Assembly (NCBI GenBank): GCA_964426355.1
Contig: CAYRRA010000091.1
Coordinates: 1-17,436, forward strand
DNA: 17,436 nucleotides
Direction of reading: 5' to 3'
DNA from: JAJFTV01 sp964426355
GTDB lineage: Bacteria > Chloroflexota > Anaerolineae > Anaerolineales > Anaerolineaceae
Part shown: piece by piece, positions 6,484 to 14,198 of the stretch
Layout of the letters: the number at the start of each line of letters is the position of its first letter
Position numbering within the stretch: the first letter of the stretch is position 1
Notes under the pieces: model-generated
What the model was told of the DNA's origin: nothing
What the model saw: only the letters and a program-made list of their open reading frames with translations
Database searches by the model: none
Position numbers and translations under genes: made by a program

Positions 6484-8004
6484 TTATTCCACAAGTTGAG
6501 GAAAAGCCTCGGATTGAACCTGGCTTGAATAATCTGAGCAAACGCAGGCGCGAACCACGCTGCCAAAACGTTCCAGCGTTCCCTCATACGCAGAACTTCC
6601 GTTTTTTGTCACCCAGCCTTCCATGTTAAATGCAAGGGGACTGTCTGCGATGACCCATTCTCCGTTGTATTTGCGGGCAATATGGATATGTGTTCCTGTC
6701 GATGCGCCGCCTTCACAGGAAGGATGCCCCATAGGGTCTCCGGCGTTTAAATGCATTCCGGTTTTAACTTTATCTTGCGTGGATAGATGCAGGTAAAAAA
6801 TGACCCAGCCGGTTTGTTCATAACCATCGCCGTCTAAATCCAGTACTGCAATGCCTGTGCCTGTGCGAACAATTACCCCGCTTGCCATAGCGGTCACCCA
6901 TTCGTTGGATTCTGCGCATCCACCGACCACACTGGGTGGAGCAAAGTCAACAGCAGCAAAAGGTTGTCCTTGACCCCAACCGGTATGCGGACCGCCAGTA
7001 TATGCCCAACGATACCCTGGCATGAAAGGAAAGGTAAGCTCGGGTTGCTCCAGGCTACCGGGGATATGAGGTTCCACATTTTCCCACGGATCACCAAACA
7101 ATTTTGTATATACCGCGAGAAGACCATCTCCATGAATGGCGTGTTCGTATTCGATTTCCGTGAGGGTTTTTGCGAAATATGCGTGTAACGAGACTGTAGC
7201 AGCATTCTGCCAGGGGTCTGGGATTTCTAATCTACCATCGTTGCTTTCGATAGATCGCAACTCACCAGTACGCCAACTGTAATAGGCATTATTGAGTTCA
7301 TTTGCTGCCAGGACGAGTTGCGCGTACAATCCCTGGTGTTCACGGCTGATTAAACCAAGAGGATAAGGGTTTTGTTCATCAAGTGGTGTGATGCGTGTGA
7401 TGGTTCCTGTCTGATATTCAAGAATTGCAATCAACAATCGCGGGCTGATACTAAAATTGGTTGCGATATGGTGGATAATTTGTCCACCTGTTAATTGTTT
7501 TCCACCTCCATAAGCAGAATAGTTTTTAAACCATCCTGGCGATGAGGAAACAAAACTCACCGCATCGAAATCTACCTGGGCGGGACCATTGATGAACAGG
7601 CTATCCGGAATGATTTGGAATGAGCTACCCCATAAGGACTGGTAATAAATGGGGATTTGCATTGGTAAACCTGGTGGGAGCGTGGTGACATCCTGGGGAA
7701 TGATGGGGTTTGCTTCCATGATCTCTCCAACTGTGGTGTTAAAGTGCCCTGCTAATGCAGGGATGGTGTCGCCGGTTTGTGCCGTGTAGCTCACCACTTC
7801 GCCGGGATTGTAATATGGGCGTGTGGGCAGCGATGAAGGTGTCGGTTCAGGTGTAACAGGTTGATCTGATTGGCTCTGTACTGGTATTGTAGAATTGCTT
7901 TCTGGTGCGCAAGAAGCCAGGGCGAGCAAGAGAATTACAGAAAAACTGACAAGGACACATTGAAAATTTCGTTGTACACAGGAGGATTTATTAATCTTTG
8001 ACAT
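6484..8004 (-). CDS. LysM / lysozyme-like / M23A peptidase lipoprotein, third paralogue
   Basis: Surface-anchored cell-wall hydrolase, 506 residues. A signal peptide with lipobox L-A-S-C32 is followed by a Pro/Ser/Thr linker (33-66), a LysM domain (about 70-118) for glycan binding, a middle region (about 125-310) with SPRLLIAILE (candidate acidic residue E196), and an M23A endopeptidase (about 322-490). The peptidase residues are H340 in TGGPH, D353 thirteen residues later in AVDFAPP, H406 in FYLHL, and H439/H441 in GTHIHIA. The H-x12-D spacing is that of LasA/beta-lytic protease rather than the HxxxD of LytM. A D389-x-D391-x-D393-G-x-E396 loop sits inside the peptidase domain. This is the last gene of the leftward cluster, about 101 bases from its neighbour, with an inverted repeat reaching its start. 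The C-terminus (CVCSDYSS) differs from the other paralogues. Confidence 0.88.
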   Translation of the reverse strand: MSKINKSSCVQRNFQCVLVSFSVILLLALASCAPESNSTIPVQSQSDQPVTPEPTPSSLPTRPYYNPGEVVSYTAQTGDTIPALAGHFNTTVGEIMEANPIIPQDVTTLPPGLPMQIPIYYQSLWGSSFQIIPDSLFINGPAQVDFDAVSFVSSSPGWFKNYSAYGGGKQLTGGQIIHHIATNFSISPRLLIAILEYQTGTITRITPLDEQNPYPLGLISREHQGLYAQLVLAANELNNAYYSWRTGELRSIESNDGRLEIPDPWQNAATVSLHAYFAKTLTEIEYEHAIHGDGLLAVYTKLFGDPWENVEPHIPGSLEQPELTFPFMPGYRWAYTGGPHTGWGQGQPFAAVDFAPPSVVGGCAESNEWVTAMASGVIVRTGTGIAVLDLDGDGYEQTGWVIFYLHLSTQDKVKTGMHLNAGDPMGHPSCEGGASTGTHIHIARKYNGEWVIADSPLAFNMEGWVTKNGSSAYEGTLERFGSVVRACVCSDYSSQVQSEAFPQLVE

Positions 8005-8005
8005 G

Positions 8006-8067
8006 CCCTGTCAATTGTAATCGATATAAAAGAAAGAATCTTTTTAAATTTGTTAAGATTGACAAGG
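8006..8067 (-). promoter_or_regulatory. inverted repeat enclosing the leader of the third peptidase gene
   Basis: On the minus strand CCTTGTCAAT (8067-8058) can pair over all ten bases with ATTGACAGGG (8015-8006), allowing one G-T pair. The second arm ends one base before the ATG at 8004 and includes the only SD-like bases (AGGG). In RNA this could hide the ribosome binding site; the loop of 42 bases is long, so the structure is tentative. Otherwise the 101-base gap shows no convincing promoter. Confidence 0.3.
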
Positions 8068-8105
8068 AGGGGTAATAGCAATGCGTTGCATTTAAAGCAG
8101 TTCGT

Positions 8106-9749
8106 TTAATTCTTGGGAACGCGGGTGATTTTTGAAATATAGGTGCTGTACACATCTGCGATGACAACCTGTTCACCTTTGGTCATTGAACCCAGGTAAG
8201 GTTCATCGCCATTATGCGCAGTCCATCCGTCTAATACGAACGGCAATGGGCTTTCTGCAGGGATCCATTCGCCATTGTATTTACGGGCGATATGAATATG
8301 TGTACCAGTTGACCTGCCGCCTTCACAGGAGGGATGCCCGATGCGGTCGCCGACATTGACCCAATCCCCTGCTTTAACACGATCTGAATGATGGATATGG
8401 AGGTAAAAAAGTACCCAGCCGGTTTGTTCGTAACCATCTCCATCCAGGTCGATGACAACGATACCATTATAAGCACGCGTGACGATGCCGGAAGCAGCCG
8501 CTGTTGCCCATTCAACCGAAGGCGCACAGTCATTCACTTCTGAAGGCGGGGCAAAATCAAGTGCTGCCATGACGCCATCCGGTCCCCAGGCGGCGTGAGG
8601 TCCGCCAGTGAGGTTCCAGGTTTTGCCTTCTTCAAAAGGTAGGATCAATTCAGGCTGGGCGATGTCACCCGGGAAGATGGGCTCGACGTCCCTGGCGCGC
8701 AGCCAGGCATCACCGAACATTTGTTCGTATAAGGCAAAGAAGCCATTCGAGGCAAAAATGACTTTATTCCAATCCGATTGAGAATAAAGTTGTGAAAACA
8801 TATACATCACGCCCACAGTTCCAGCATTCAACTCAGGTGCGAGACGAACCGTACTGCCATCTGAGAAGGTCAGTTCGGTAACCCGTCCCGTTCGCCATCC
8901 ATAATATCCCACGGACACCTGTTGGATTGCCCAGGTGAGTTGTTTGTATAGTTCACGATATTCGAATTGTTTCCAGCCGATGGGATAATCGATCTCGGCA
9001 AGATTAGAGGGCTGCCCGTAGACCCATTTGCTCTGAAATTCAACCACTGCCAGGAGTAAGCGCGGGTTGATAGAATTCTCATACGCAACACGCTCGATGA
9101 CCTGTCCGCCGTTATACCAGCCATCGGTGCGCCATTCACGGTATTCAGCCAGGTACCCACCTGCTTCCTGGACAAAAGCCTGGACATTAAAATCAATGGC
9201 GGACGCAGAGAAAATCACTTCCGAATCGGGGATCAGGCGGTCAGCGGGTGTGGTTCCCTCCAGCCTGTCAGGGATCACCAGCAATTTGTCGGGAGGTAAA
9301 TAGGCATTGGAAGGGATCACGGAAAAATCCGGTGATGTGATTTCATCTGGTTCCACATCAAAACGGATGCAAAGCGCCTCGAGTGTGTCAACCCCTTGGG
9401 TGTAATAAAGGAGCGGCGGCTTCTCTGTGGAAGTCGGTTTGATTTGAGTTGCGGTCGGTGTAAATTGAGGCAGCGGTGTGGAAGCCGGTGCATCTGTAGG
9501 GATGAGGTCACCGCCTCCTTGCGGCAGGTACGTGGCTGAAACGGCAGGTATGGGTTCGAGACTCTCTGAAGCTTGTGCGGCAGCAAAAGCCATTGCGGTT
9601 GCGGTTTCTTCACTGGGATAAATGACAATCCGTGTGCATGCAGCGGTTTGCAAAATCAGCACACAAAGCAACACGGCTGAGATGATTTTTTCAGCGGCTG
9701 ATCTGGTTTTCCGGTCTGTTACCTGTAATTGCCGTGACGACTTGTCCAT
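8106..9749 (-). CDS. LysM-like / lysozyme-like / M23A peptidase lipoprotein, second paralogue
   Basis: A 547-residue paralogue of the genes on either side. The n-region is basic (DRKTRSAAEK), followed by a hydrophobic core and a lipobox-like T-A-A-C38. A long Ala/Pro/Thr linker covers about 45-112. Residues 113-160 are a diverged LysM (LLYYTQGVDTLEALCIRFDV...LLVIP). The middle region has INPRLLLAVVE (E237), the segment YPIGW...LYKQLTWA, and NAGTVGVMYMF. The M23A domain (about 366-520) keeps H385, D398, H451 and H484/H486, and contains the D434-x-D436-x-D438-G-x-E441 loop. The ATG at 9749 lies 59 bases inside the end of the preceding gene; this start is needed to keep the charged n-region of the signal peptide. 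The upstream SD is weak, so coupled translation is likely. The stop is 101 bases before the next paralogue. Confidence 0.88.
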   Translation of the reverse strand: MDKSSRQLQVTDRKTRSAAEKIISAVLLCVLILQTAACTRIVIYPSEETATAMAFAAAQASESLEPIPAVSATYLPQGGGDLIPTDAPASTPLPQFTPTATQIKPTSTEKPPLLYYTQGVDTLEALCIRFDVEPDEITSPDFSVIPSNAYLPPDKLLVIPDRLEGTTPADRLIPDSEVIFSASAIDFNVQAFVQEAGGYLAEYREWRTDGWYNGGQVIERVAYENSINPRLLLAVVEFQSKWVYGQPSNLAEIDYPIGWKQFEYRELYKQLTWAIQQVSVGYYGWRTGRVTELTFSDGSTVRLAPELNAGTVGVMYMFSQLYSQSDWNKVIFASNGFFALYEQMFGDAWLRARDVEPIFPGDIAQPELILPFEEGKTWNLTGGPHAAWGPDGVMAALDFAPPSEVNDCAPSVEWATAAASGIVTRAYNGIVVIDLDGDGYEQTGWVLFYLHIHHSDRVKAGDWVNVGDRIGHPSCEGGRSTGTHIHIARKYNGEWIPAESPLPFVLDGWTAHNGDEPYLGSMTKGEQVVIADVYSTYISKITRVPKN

Positions 9750-11253
9750 TTTTGCTCAGATATCCATTATATGCAATTCCCGTGCCAGCAGAGATCCATC
9801 CTTCAAGATTGAAAGGTAAATCGCTGTCCGCCGAGATCCATTCCCCATTATACCTGCGGGCGATGTGTACGTGTGTACCGGTTGAGATTCCGCCTTCACA
9901 GGAGGGGTGCCCGATACGTTCGCCAGCATACAGGAATACACCGGCAGGGATTCGGTCGCGCGTTTCGATGTGCAGGTATTGCAGCACCCAACCGGTCTGT
10001 TCACTGCCATCGCCGTCCAGGTCTTGGATTACCTGACCCCGTCCAGAGCGCACGACCCATCCATCTGCCATTGCAGTAACCCAGGCGTCGCTTTGCACAC
10101 AACCGAGTGCTTCACCCGGGGGGGCAAAATCGAGCGCTGCCCAGGCTGTACCGCCGCCAAATGCGCCATGCGGACCACCGGTGAACCTCCAAACATTGCC
10201 CGGCTCAAAGGGGAGTATCAACGCAGGCTGCTGTAAATTTATGGGCGTCAGTGGTTCATACGCCATATCGAAAGGAAAACCAAACATGGCAATGTACTGG
10301 TTAAATAATCCATTTTCAGAAACAGCATTGAGCCAGTTTGGGTAGTCCAGTAATTTTGCCAAAAGATTTTGGATGCCCGCTGTGCCGGCATTGATACCTG
10401 GATCAGGCGGAACAACGCTGGAGTCAGAAAGCACCCAACCAGGTACAGCATTGACCCTCCAGAGATAATACCCGCGGTTGATTTCATTGGCAGCCCAGGC
10501 AAGCTGCCTGTACAAGCCTTTGTAAGAAGTATTCGCGTAGCCAAGTGGATATATCGTGTCAATGCTCCCTGGCGAAGGTTGGGTGACCCAACCAGTTCGA
10601 TATTCCAGTAGAGCTAAAAGCAGGCGGGGTCCAACCGAATAATCTTGTGCCACGCGTAAGATGATCTGAGCCCCGTTCCAGGGTTCACCTTCTATCTCTT
10701 CTGAATAGGTGGATAAAAAACCATTCTGGTCAGAGACAAATTCGCTCACATCAAATCCGGCGGTGGATGGTCCGTAAACGACCTCGCTGTCTGGAAGGAT
10801 TTTGAACGATGGACCGGTGGGTTTGGGGATGGGGGCGGGGATCAGGAGGATATCTCCAGGTTGAATCAGATTGGGGTTTTCGATCTGGTTTGCTTCGATG
10901 ATGGTATTTACCCCAACCCAGTACCAGGCAGCGATTTTTTCCAAAGTGTCATTGACTTTCACTACATATTCCACTGCGTCTTTCCGGATGGCTGGAACCT
11001 GGTGATAGGGGTCGGGTGTGGGGAGGGAGTGTGTTTGCCAGATGGAGGTGGAGTGTGTTGGCAGGTTTTCCTGTTCAGCTTGCATCGGGTTGGTTGTGGG
11101 CTGCCCTAGCAAGTCTGCAAGTGCAGGCACTGTGGAAGTGGGTCCGATGGTGGTTTCCAGTTTGGGCAGGGAGCAACTGAGAGAGATGAAGAATAAAATG
11201 CTTAGAGTTAACAAAGGTAAAAAAAGGGGTTTCTTTTTCATCTTCGTATCCAT
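9691..11253 (-). CDS. LysM / lysozyme-like / M23A peptidase lipoprotein, first paralogue
   Basis: A 520-residue cell-envelope hydrolase. The signal peptide MDTKMKKKPLFLPLL is followed by a hydrophobic core and a probable lipid cysteine C27 (ISLSC, a slightly atypical lipobox). A linker covers 28-90. A clear LysM (about 95-139; VNDTLEKIAAWYWVGVNTI, ending PGDILLIP) follows. The middle region has GPRLLLALLE (E217), YPLGY, GLYRQLAWAANEINRGYY and NAGTAGI. The M23A domain (about 342-505) keeps H362, D375 (spacing 13), H428 and H461/H463, with a D411-x-D413-x-D415-G-x-E418 loop. The ATG at 11253 is one base after the HIT stop; ATG 11241 (MKKKPLF) is an equally good start for the signal peptide. The 3' end overlaps the next paralogue by 59 bases. 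Confidence 0.88.
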   Translation of the reverse strand: MDTKMKKKPLFLPLLTLSILFFISLSCSLPKLETTIGPTSTVPALADLLGQPTTNPMQAEQENLPTHSTSIWQTHSLPTPDPYHQVPAIRKDAVEYVVKVNDTLEKIAAWYWVGVNTIIEANQIENPNLIQPGDILLIPAPIPKPTGPSFKILPDSEVVYGPSTAGFDVSEFVSDQNGFLSTYSEEIEGEPWNGAQIILRVAQDYSVGPRLLLALLEYRTGWVTQPSPGSIDTIYPLGYANTSYKGLYRQLAWAANEINRGYYLWRVNAVPGWVLSDSSVVPPDPGINAGTAGIQNLLAKLLDYPNWLNAVSENGLFNQYIAMFGFPFDMAYEPLTPINLQQPALILPFEPGNVWRFTGGPHGAFGGGTAWAALDFAPPGEALGCVQSDAWVTAMADGWVVRSGRGQVIQDLDGDGSEQTGWVLQYLHIETRDRIPAGVFLYAGERIGHPSCEGGISTGTHVHIARRYNGEWISADSDLPFNLEGWISAGTGIAYNGYLSKNGQVVTAITGNRPENQISR

Positions 11254-11254
11254 C

Positions 11255-11617
11255 TTACCAGTTTGAAAAATGCCCCAACCGCCTGCCTCCCAGTAGATGA
11301 AGATGTAAATGGAAAATGGATTGCCCGCCATCCACGCCGACATTGGTTACCAGGCGGTATCCGCTTTGATGGATATTTTGCATTTGGGCGATATGGCGGG
11401 CGACTGAAAATAAATGCCCAAATACGGCTTCGTCTACCTGAGAGATTTCGTTTACAGATTGGATATGCTGGTTGGGTACGATGAGGATGTGTACAGGCGC
11501 TTTGGGGCTTGCATCCCAAAAGGCAGTAGCGATATCGTCTTTGTACACAATATCTGCGACCAGTTCACCGCGTATGATGCGGCAAAAAATACAGCGATCC
11601 TCCTGGTTAGTTGACAT
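11255..11617 (-). CDS. HIT family nucleotide-binding protein (HinT-like)
   Basis: A 120-residue cytoplasmic histidine-triad protein. The catalytic triad HLHLHLL is at H103/H105/H107, near the C-terminus as usual. C9-x2-C12 (CIFCRI) together with later histidines suggests the zinc-binding HinT-like branch. HDASPKAPVH-type context (DASPKAPVHILIVPNQH) is standard. Family members hydrolyse nucleoside phosphoramidates and adenylated amines; the natural substrate here is unknown. The gene starts 9 bases after the deacetylase stop and ends 1 base before the first peptidase gene, so it is embedded in an operon of exported envelope proteins although it has no signal peptide itself. Confidence 0.93.
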   Translation of the reverse strand: MSTNQEDRCIFCRIIRGELVADIVYKDDIATAFWDASPKAPVHILIVPNQHIQSVNEISQVDEAVFGHLFSVARHIAQMQNIHQSGYRLVTNVGVDGGQSIFHLHLHLLGGRRLGHFSNW

Positions 11618-11626
11618 GATGAAACT

Positions 11627-12976
11627 TTATTCCTGAGTATTTTCTTCGTTGAGAAGAGGGATATCTCCTGTGATGTCTTTGCAATAATAGTAATAATAAT
11701 CCAATTCCGCCTGGCGATTTGCCTGGGCATAGGCGGCAGCCTGTTCGCCGATATTCCCCACATCATCAATTCGGTAAGCTGCGTCATAGCTCCAGTAACG
11801 GGGTAGTACCATGAGCGGGTTTGCTACTCCGCCTTCTGGCAGCCAGGATGGCGTGGCGGGGTCGTAGGCTTCTGCGAGTGGGATCCAGTTGTACATGATG
11901 GGACCGCGCGGGTTGGTGGTGAAAGCGACATGGTAGCCGCTTTCCCTCGCCAGTTCTGCTGCCCGTGGGGTGAAACCGCCGCCGGGCCAGATGTATGCCA
12001 GGGGTTGATCGGTCTGGCAGTTCTCAATCGGTTGACCGGTTGCGTAATCTTTGCAATAAAAATGTTCTTGAATCACCTGGCGGGAAATATTCAACTCGGA
12101 GAGGATGTATTCCTCTGTGGAGGCTTCGCTGACCGGTATATTATGGACATTGCCATGTGATTGGATGTCGAGATACCCTGTTGCGTTGTATGCCTCCATT
12201 TGCTCCCAAAGCGTGGTGAACGATTCACCCGGGCAACAATCCAAAACAGAAGCGGCGCGGGTGTCGGTATCGCCTATAATCCATCCAAGAGTCAGCGTCC
12301 AATCATACTTTTGCAGGTAAGGCATGAAATGCTCCCTGACGGCACCCGGACGCCGGTCATCGACAATGATATAGAGCGAACGGAGGGGTATTTTGGCGTT
12401 ATTCTCGAGAAAATTGACCAATTCACGCGTGGTAATGGTCTCAAAACCAACTTCGTGTGCGTGTTCGACGAAATTCACCATATCGGAATGACGCACATCC
12501 ATGTTGTCGCTGATTTCCCGAAAATCTGCTGCAATGCCGTGGAACATGACCGCCATCACCACTGTGCCGGGTGCGCTGTTGTTGGGGTCGAGGCGTGTTT
12601 TGAGATATGTGCAGGTGTCTTCGATGTATGTGCGTGGGACGGTGTTGGGGCGGAGAATATCACTGGTAAAGGTGGCAGGAAGTGTTGGCGGTGGACCGGT
12701 GTATTCGGTGGCTGTCGCGGTGAAGGTAGGCGCAGGTGTTTCGGTGGGGGCGGGTGTGGGGGTAATCGTGGGTGTATGCGTCTGGGTGGGTTCGCGGTAA
12801 GCGTTTGTTGCTGTAAGGAGGGCATCTTGAAAGATTTGGGTGGCATCCAGGGTGCTGACAGGATGGCTGGAACAGGATGTGAGCAGACTCAGGAATAATA
12901 CCAGGCTGGTTATCAGACAGCCAGCCTGGCAGATTTTCTGATTCTTGATGTTGTTGAAGAACGGTAAACGTTTCAT
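11627..12976 (-). CDS. CE4/NodB-type polysaccharide deacetylase lipoprotein
   Basis: An exported deacetylase of 449 residues. The signal peptide ends in L-L-T-S-C35, a lipobox. Residues about 60-105 are a Thr/Pro-rich linker, and the NodB-like domain spans about 138-395. Motifs, numbered from this start: VMAVMFHG with H146; YIIVDDRRPG with D206-D207 in place of the usual TFDDG; DIQSHGNVH with metal histidines H274 and H278; WPGGG at 330-334 in the place of the RxPY motif. The family removes acetyl groups from N-acetylated sugars such as peptidoglycan or surface glycans. The ATG at 12976 was preferred to a GTG one codon upstream. It follows inositol-1-phosphate synthase by 24 bases and precedes the HIT gene by 9. 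The fold assignment is firm; activity with the variant first motif is less sure. Confidence 0.85.
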   Translation of the reverse strand: MKRLPFFNNIKNQKICQAGCLITSLVLFLSLLTSCSSHPVSTLDATQIFQDALLTATNAYREPTQTHTPTITPTPAPTETPAPTFTATATEYTGPPPTLPATFTSDILRPNTVPRTYIEDTCTYLKTRLDPNNSAPGTVVMAVMFHGIAADFREISDNMDVRHSDMVNFVEHAHEVGFETITTRELVNFLENNAKIPLRSLYIIVDDRRPGAVREHFMPYLQKYDWTLTLGWIIGDTDTRAASVLDCCPGESFTTLWEQMEAYNATGYLDIQSHGNVHNIPVSEASTEEYILSELNISRQVIQEHFYCKDYATGQPIENCQTDQPLAYIWPGGGFTPRAAELARESGYHVAFTTNPRGPIMYNWIPLAEAYDPATPSWLPEGGVANPLMVLPRYWSYDAAYRIDDVGNIGEQAAAYAQANRQAELDYYYYYCKDITGDIPLLNEENTQE

Positions 12977-13000
12977 CACGTGTAGCGGATGGATAAGGCG

Positions 13001-14089
13001 TTATTTGGGTAAATCGCCTTTGATGAACGCCTCAACCATTTCTCGCGCAATTTCATCCTTAAATTGTTTGGGTGGGGTTTTCATGAAGTAGGAGGAAGGC
13101 TCGATTAACGGACCGGAGAGACCACGGTCAAGAGCGATTTTTGCACAACGAACGGCATCAATGATAACGCCGGCGGAGTTGGGTGAATCCCAGACTTCGA
13201 GCTTGGCTTCCAGGTTGAGCGGCACATTGCCGAAGGTAGTGCCTTCCATACGGATATAGCACCATTTGCGGTCGGTGAGCCAGGGTACGTGGTCGCTGGG
13301 ACCAACGTGTACATCCTCTGCGGGGAGTTTGTAAGGCAGCATACTGGTAACTGCGCCGGTTTTGGAAATTTTCTTTGATTCGAGGCGTTCGCGTTCAAGC
13401 ATGTTCAGGAAGTCGGTGTTGCCGCCGAAGTTGAGCTGGTAAGTATGATCCAGTTCTACGCCGCGGTCGACGAAGAGGCTGGTGAGCACACGGTGCAGGA
13501 TGGTCGCGCCGACCTGGCTCTTGATGTCGTCGCCGATGATGGGCAGATTGCGCTGGCGGAAACGTTCTCCCCAGTATTCGGAACTGGCGATGAATACCGG
13601 GATGGCATTCACAAAAGCACAACCGGCTTCGAGGATTTGCTCAACGTACCATTTAGTTGCCATTTCCGAGCCGACCGGCAGATAGCTGACTACCACATCG
13701 GTATGGGTCTCTTTGAGGATGCTGACGATATCTGCCGTGGGTCCGGGGGCTTTCTTGACAACCTCTTGTAAATATTTACCCAAACCATCATGGGTCATGC
13801 CGCGATAGACCAGAACATTCATTTTCGGGACGTCAGCAAAACGGTAAGTGTTGTTGGGGTAAGCGTAGATGGCTTCGGCGAGATCCAGCCCGACCTTGGT
13901 ATCGACCACATCAAAGGCTGCGGTGAATTCGATATCGCGCACATGGTAACCGCCCAGGTTAACGTGCATTAAACCGGGGACAAAGTCGGTGTCTTTGGCG
14001 TTGCGATAGAAATGCACTCCCTGAACAAGTGAGGAGGCGCAATTTCCCACACCGATAATGGCAACGCGGACTTTTTTATGTTCTGTCAT
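13001..14089 (-). CDS. ino1: inositol-1-phosphate synthase, short bacterial type
   Basis: NAD-dependent isomerase converting glucose-6-phosphate to 1L-myo-inositol-1-phosphate; cytoplasmic. The length of 362 residues fits the bacterial/archaeal class (M. tuberculosis Ino1 is 367), not the about 520-residue eukaryotic one. The Rossmann motif VRVAIIGVGNCASSL begins at residue 7. Other family segments are SYLPVGSE, CAFVNAIPVFIAS, PIIGDDIKSQVGATILHR and LNFGGNTDFLNM, and the lysine-rich ERLESKKISKT. The ATG at 14089 lies 8 bases after AAGGAG (14103-14098); an ATG at 14107 would overlap that site and is rejected. The product could feed phosphatidylinositol-type lipids, inositol thiols or inositol solutes; nothing in the window decides which. 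It heads the leftward envelope cluster. Confidence 0.96.
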   Translation of the reverse strand: MTEHKKVRVAIIGVGNCASSLVQGVHFYRNAKDTDFVPGLMHVNLGGYHVRDIEFTAAFDVVDTKVGLDLAEAIYAYPNNTYRFADVPKMNVLVYRGMTHDGLGKYLQEVVKKAPGPTADIVSILKETHTDVVVSYLPVGSEMATKWYVEQILEAGCAFVNAIPVFIASSEYWGERFRQRNLPIIGDDIKSQVGATILHRVLTSLFVDRGVELDHTYQLNFGGNTDFLNMLERERLESKKISKTGAVTSMLPYKLPAEDVHVGPSDHVPWLTDRKWCYIRMEGTTFGNVPLNLEAKLEVWDSPNSAGVIIDAVRCAKIALDRGLSGPLIEPSSYFMKTPPKQFKDEIAREMVEAFIKGDLPK

Positions 14090-14131
14090 TGATATTGCTC
14101 CTTGCATTTATTTGGTATCAGCAAAGTTACG

Positions 14132-14160
14132 GTTCTACTTTGGATGTAAATTGCTATCAA
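14132..14160 (-). promoter_or_regulatory. candidate sigma-70 promoter for the ino1-led cluster
   Basis: On the minus strand TTGATA (14160-14155) and TAGAAC (14137-14132) are 17 bases apart, about 43 bases before the ino1 start. A second possible -10, a perfect TATAAT, lies at 14178-14173 without a recognisable -35. Either could start the ino1 transcript in this 109-base gap. Confidence 0.45.
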
Positions 14161-14198
14161 GTAACAGGAGTGATTATACTGTGGAAGCCGTCTAATTT

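Noticed and set aside
12690..12800. Repetitive stretch as tandem repeat or CRISPR
   Set aside because: It encodes the Thr/Pro-rich linker of the deacetylase lipoprotein; there are no regular repeats and spacers.
12161..12898. Plus-strand frame of 245 codons
   Set aside because: Antisense to the deacetylase gene; the long Gly/Val-rich run is the complement of its Thr/Pro-coding linker.
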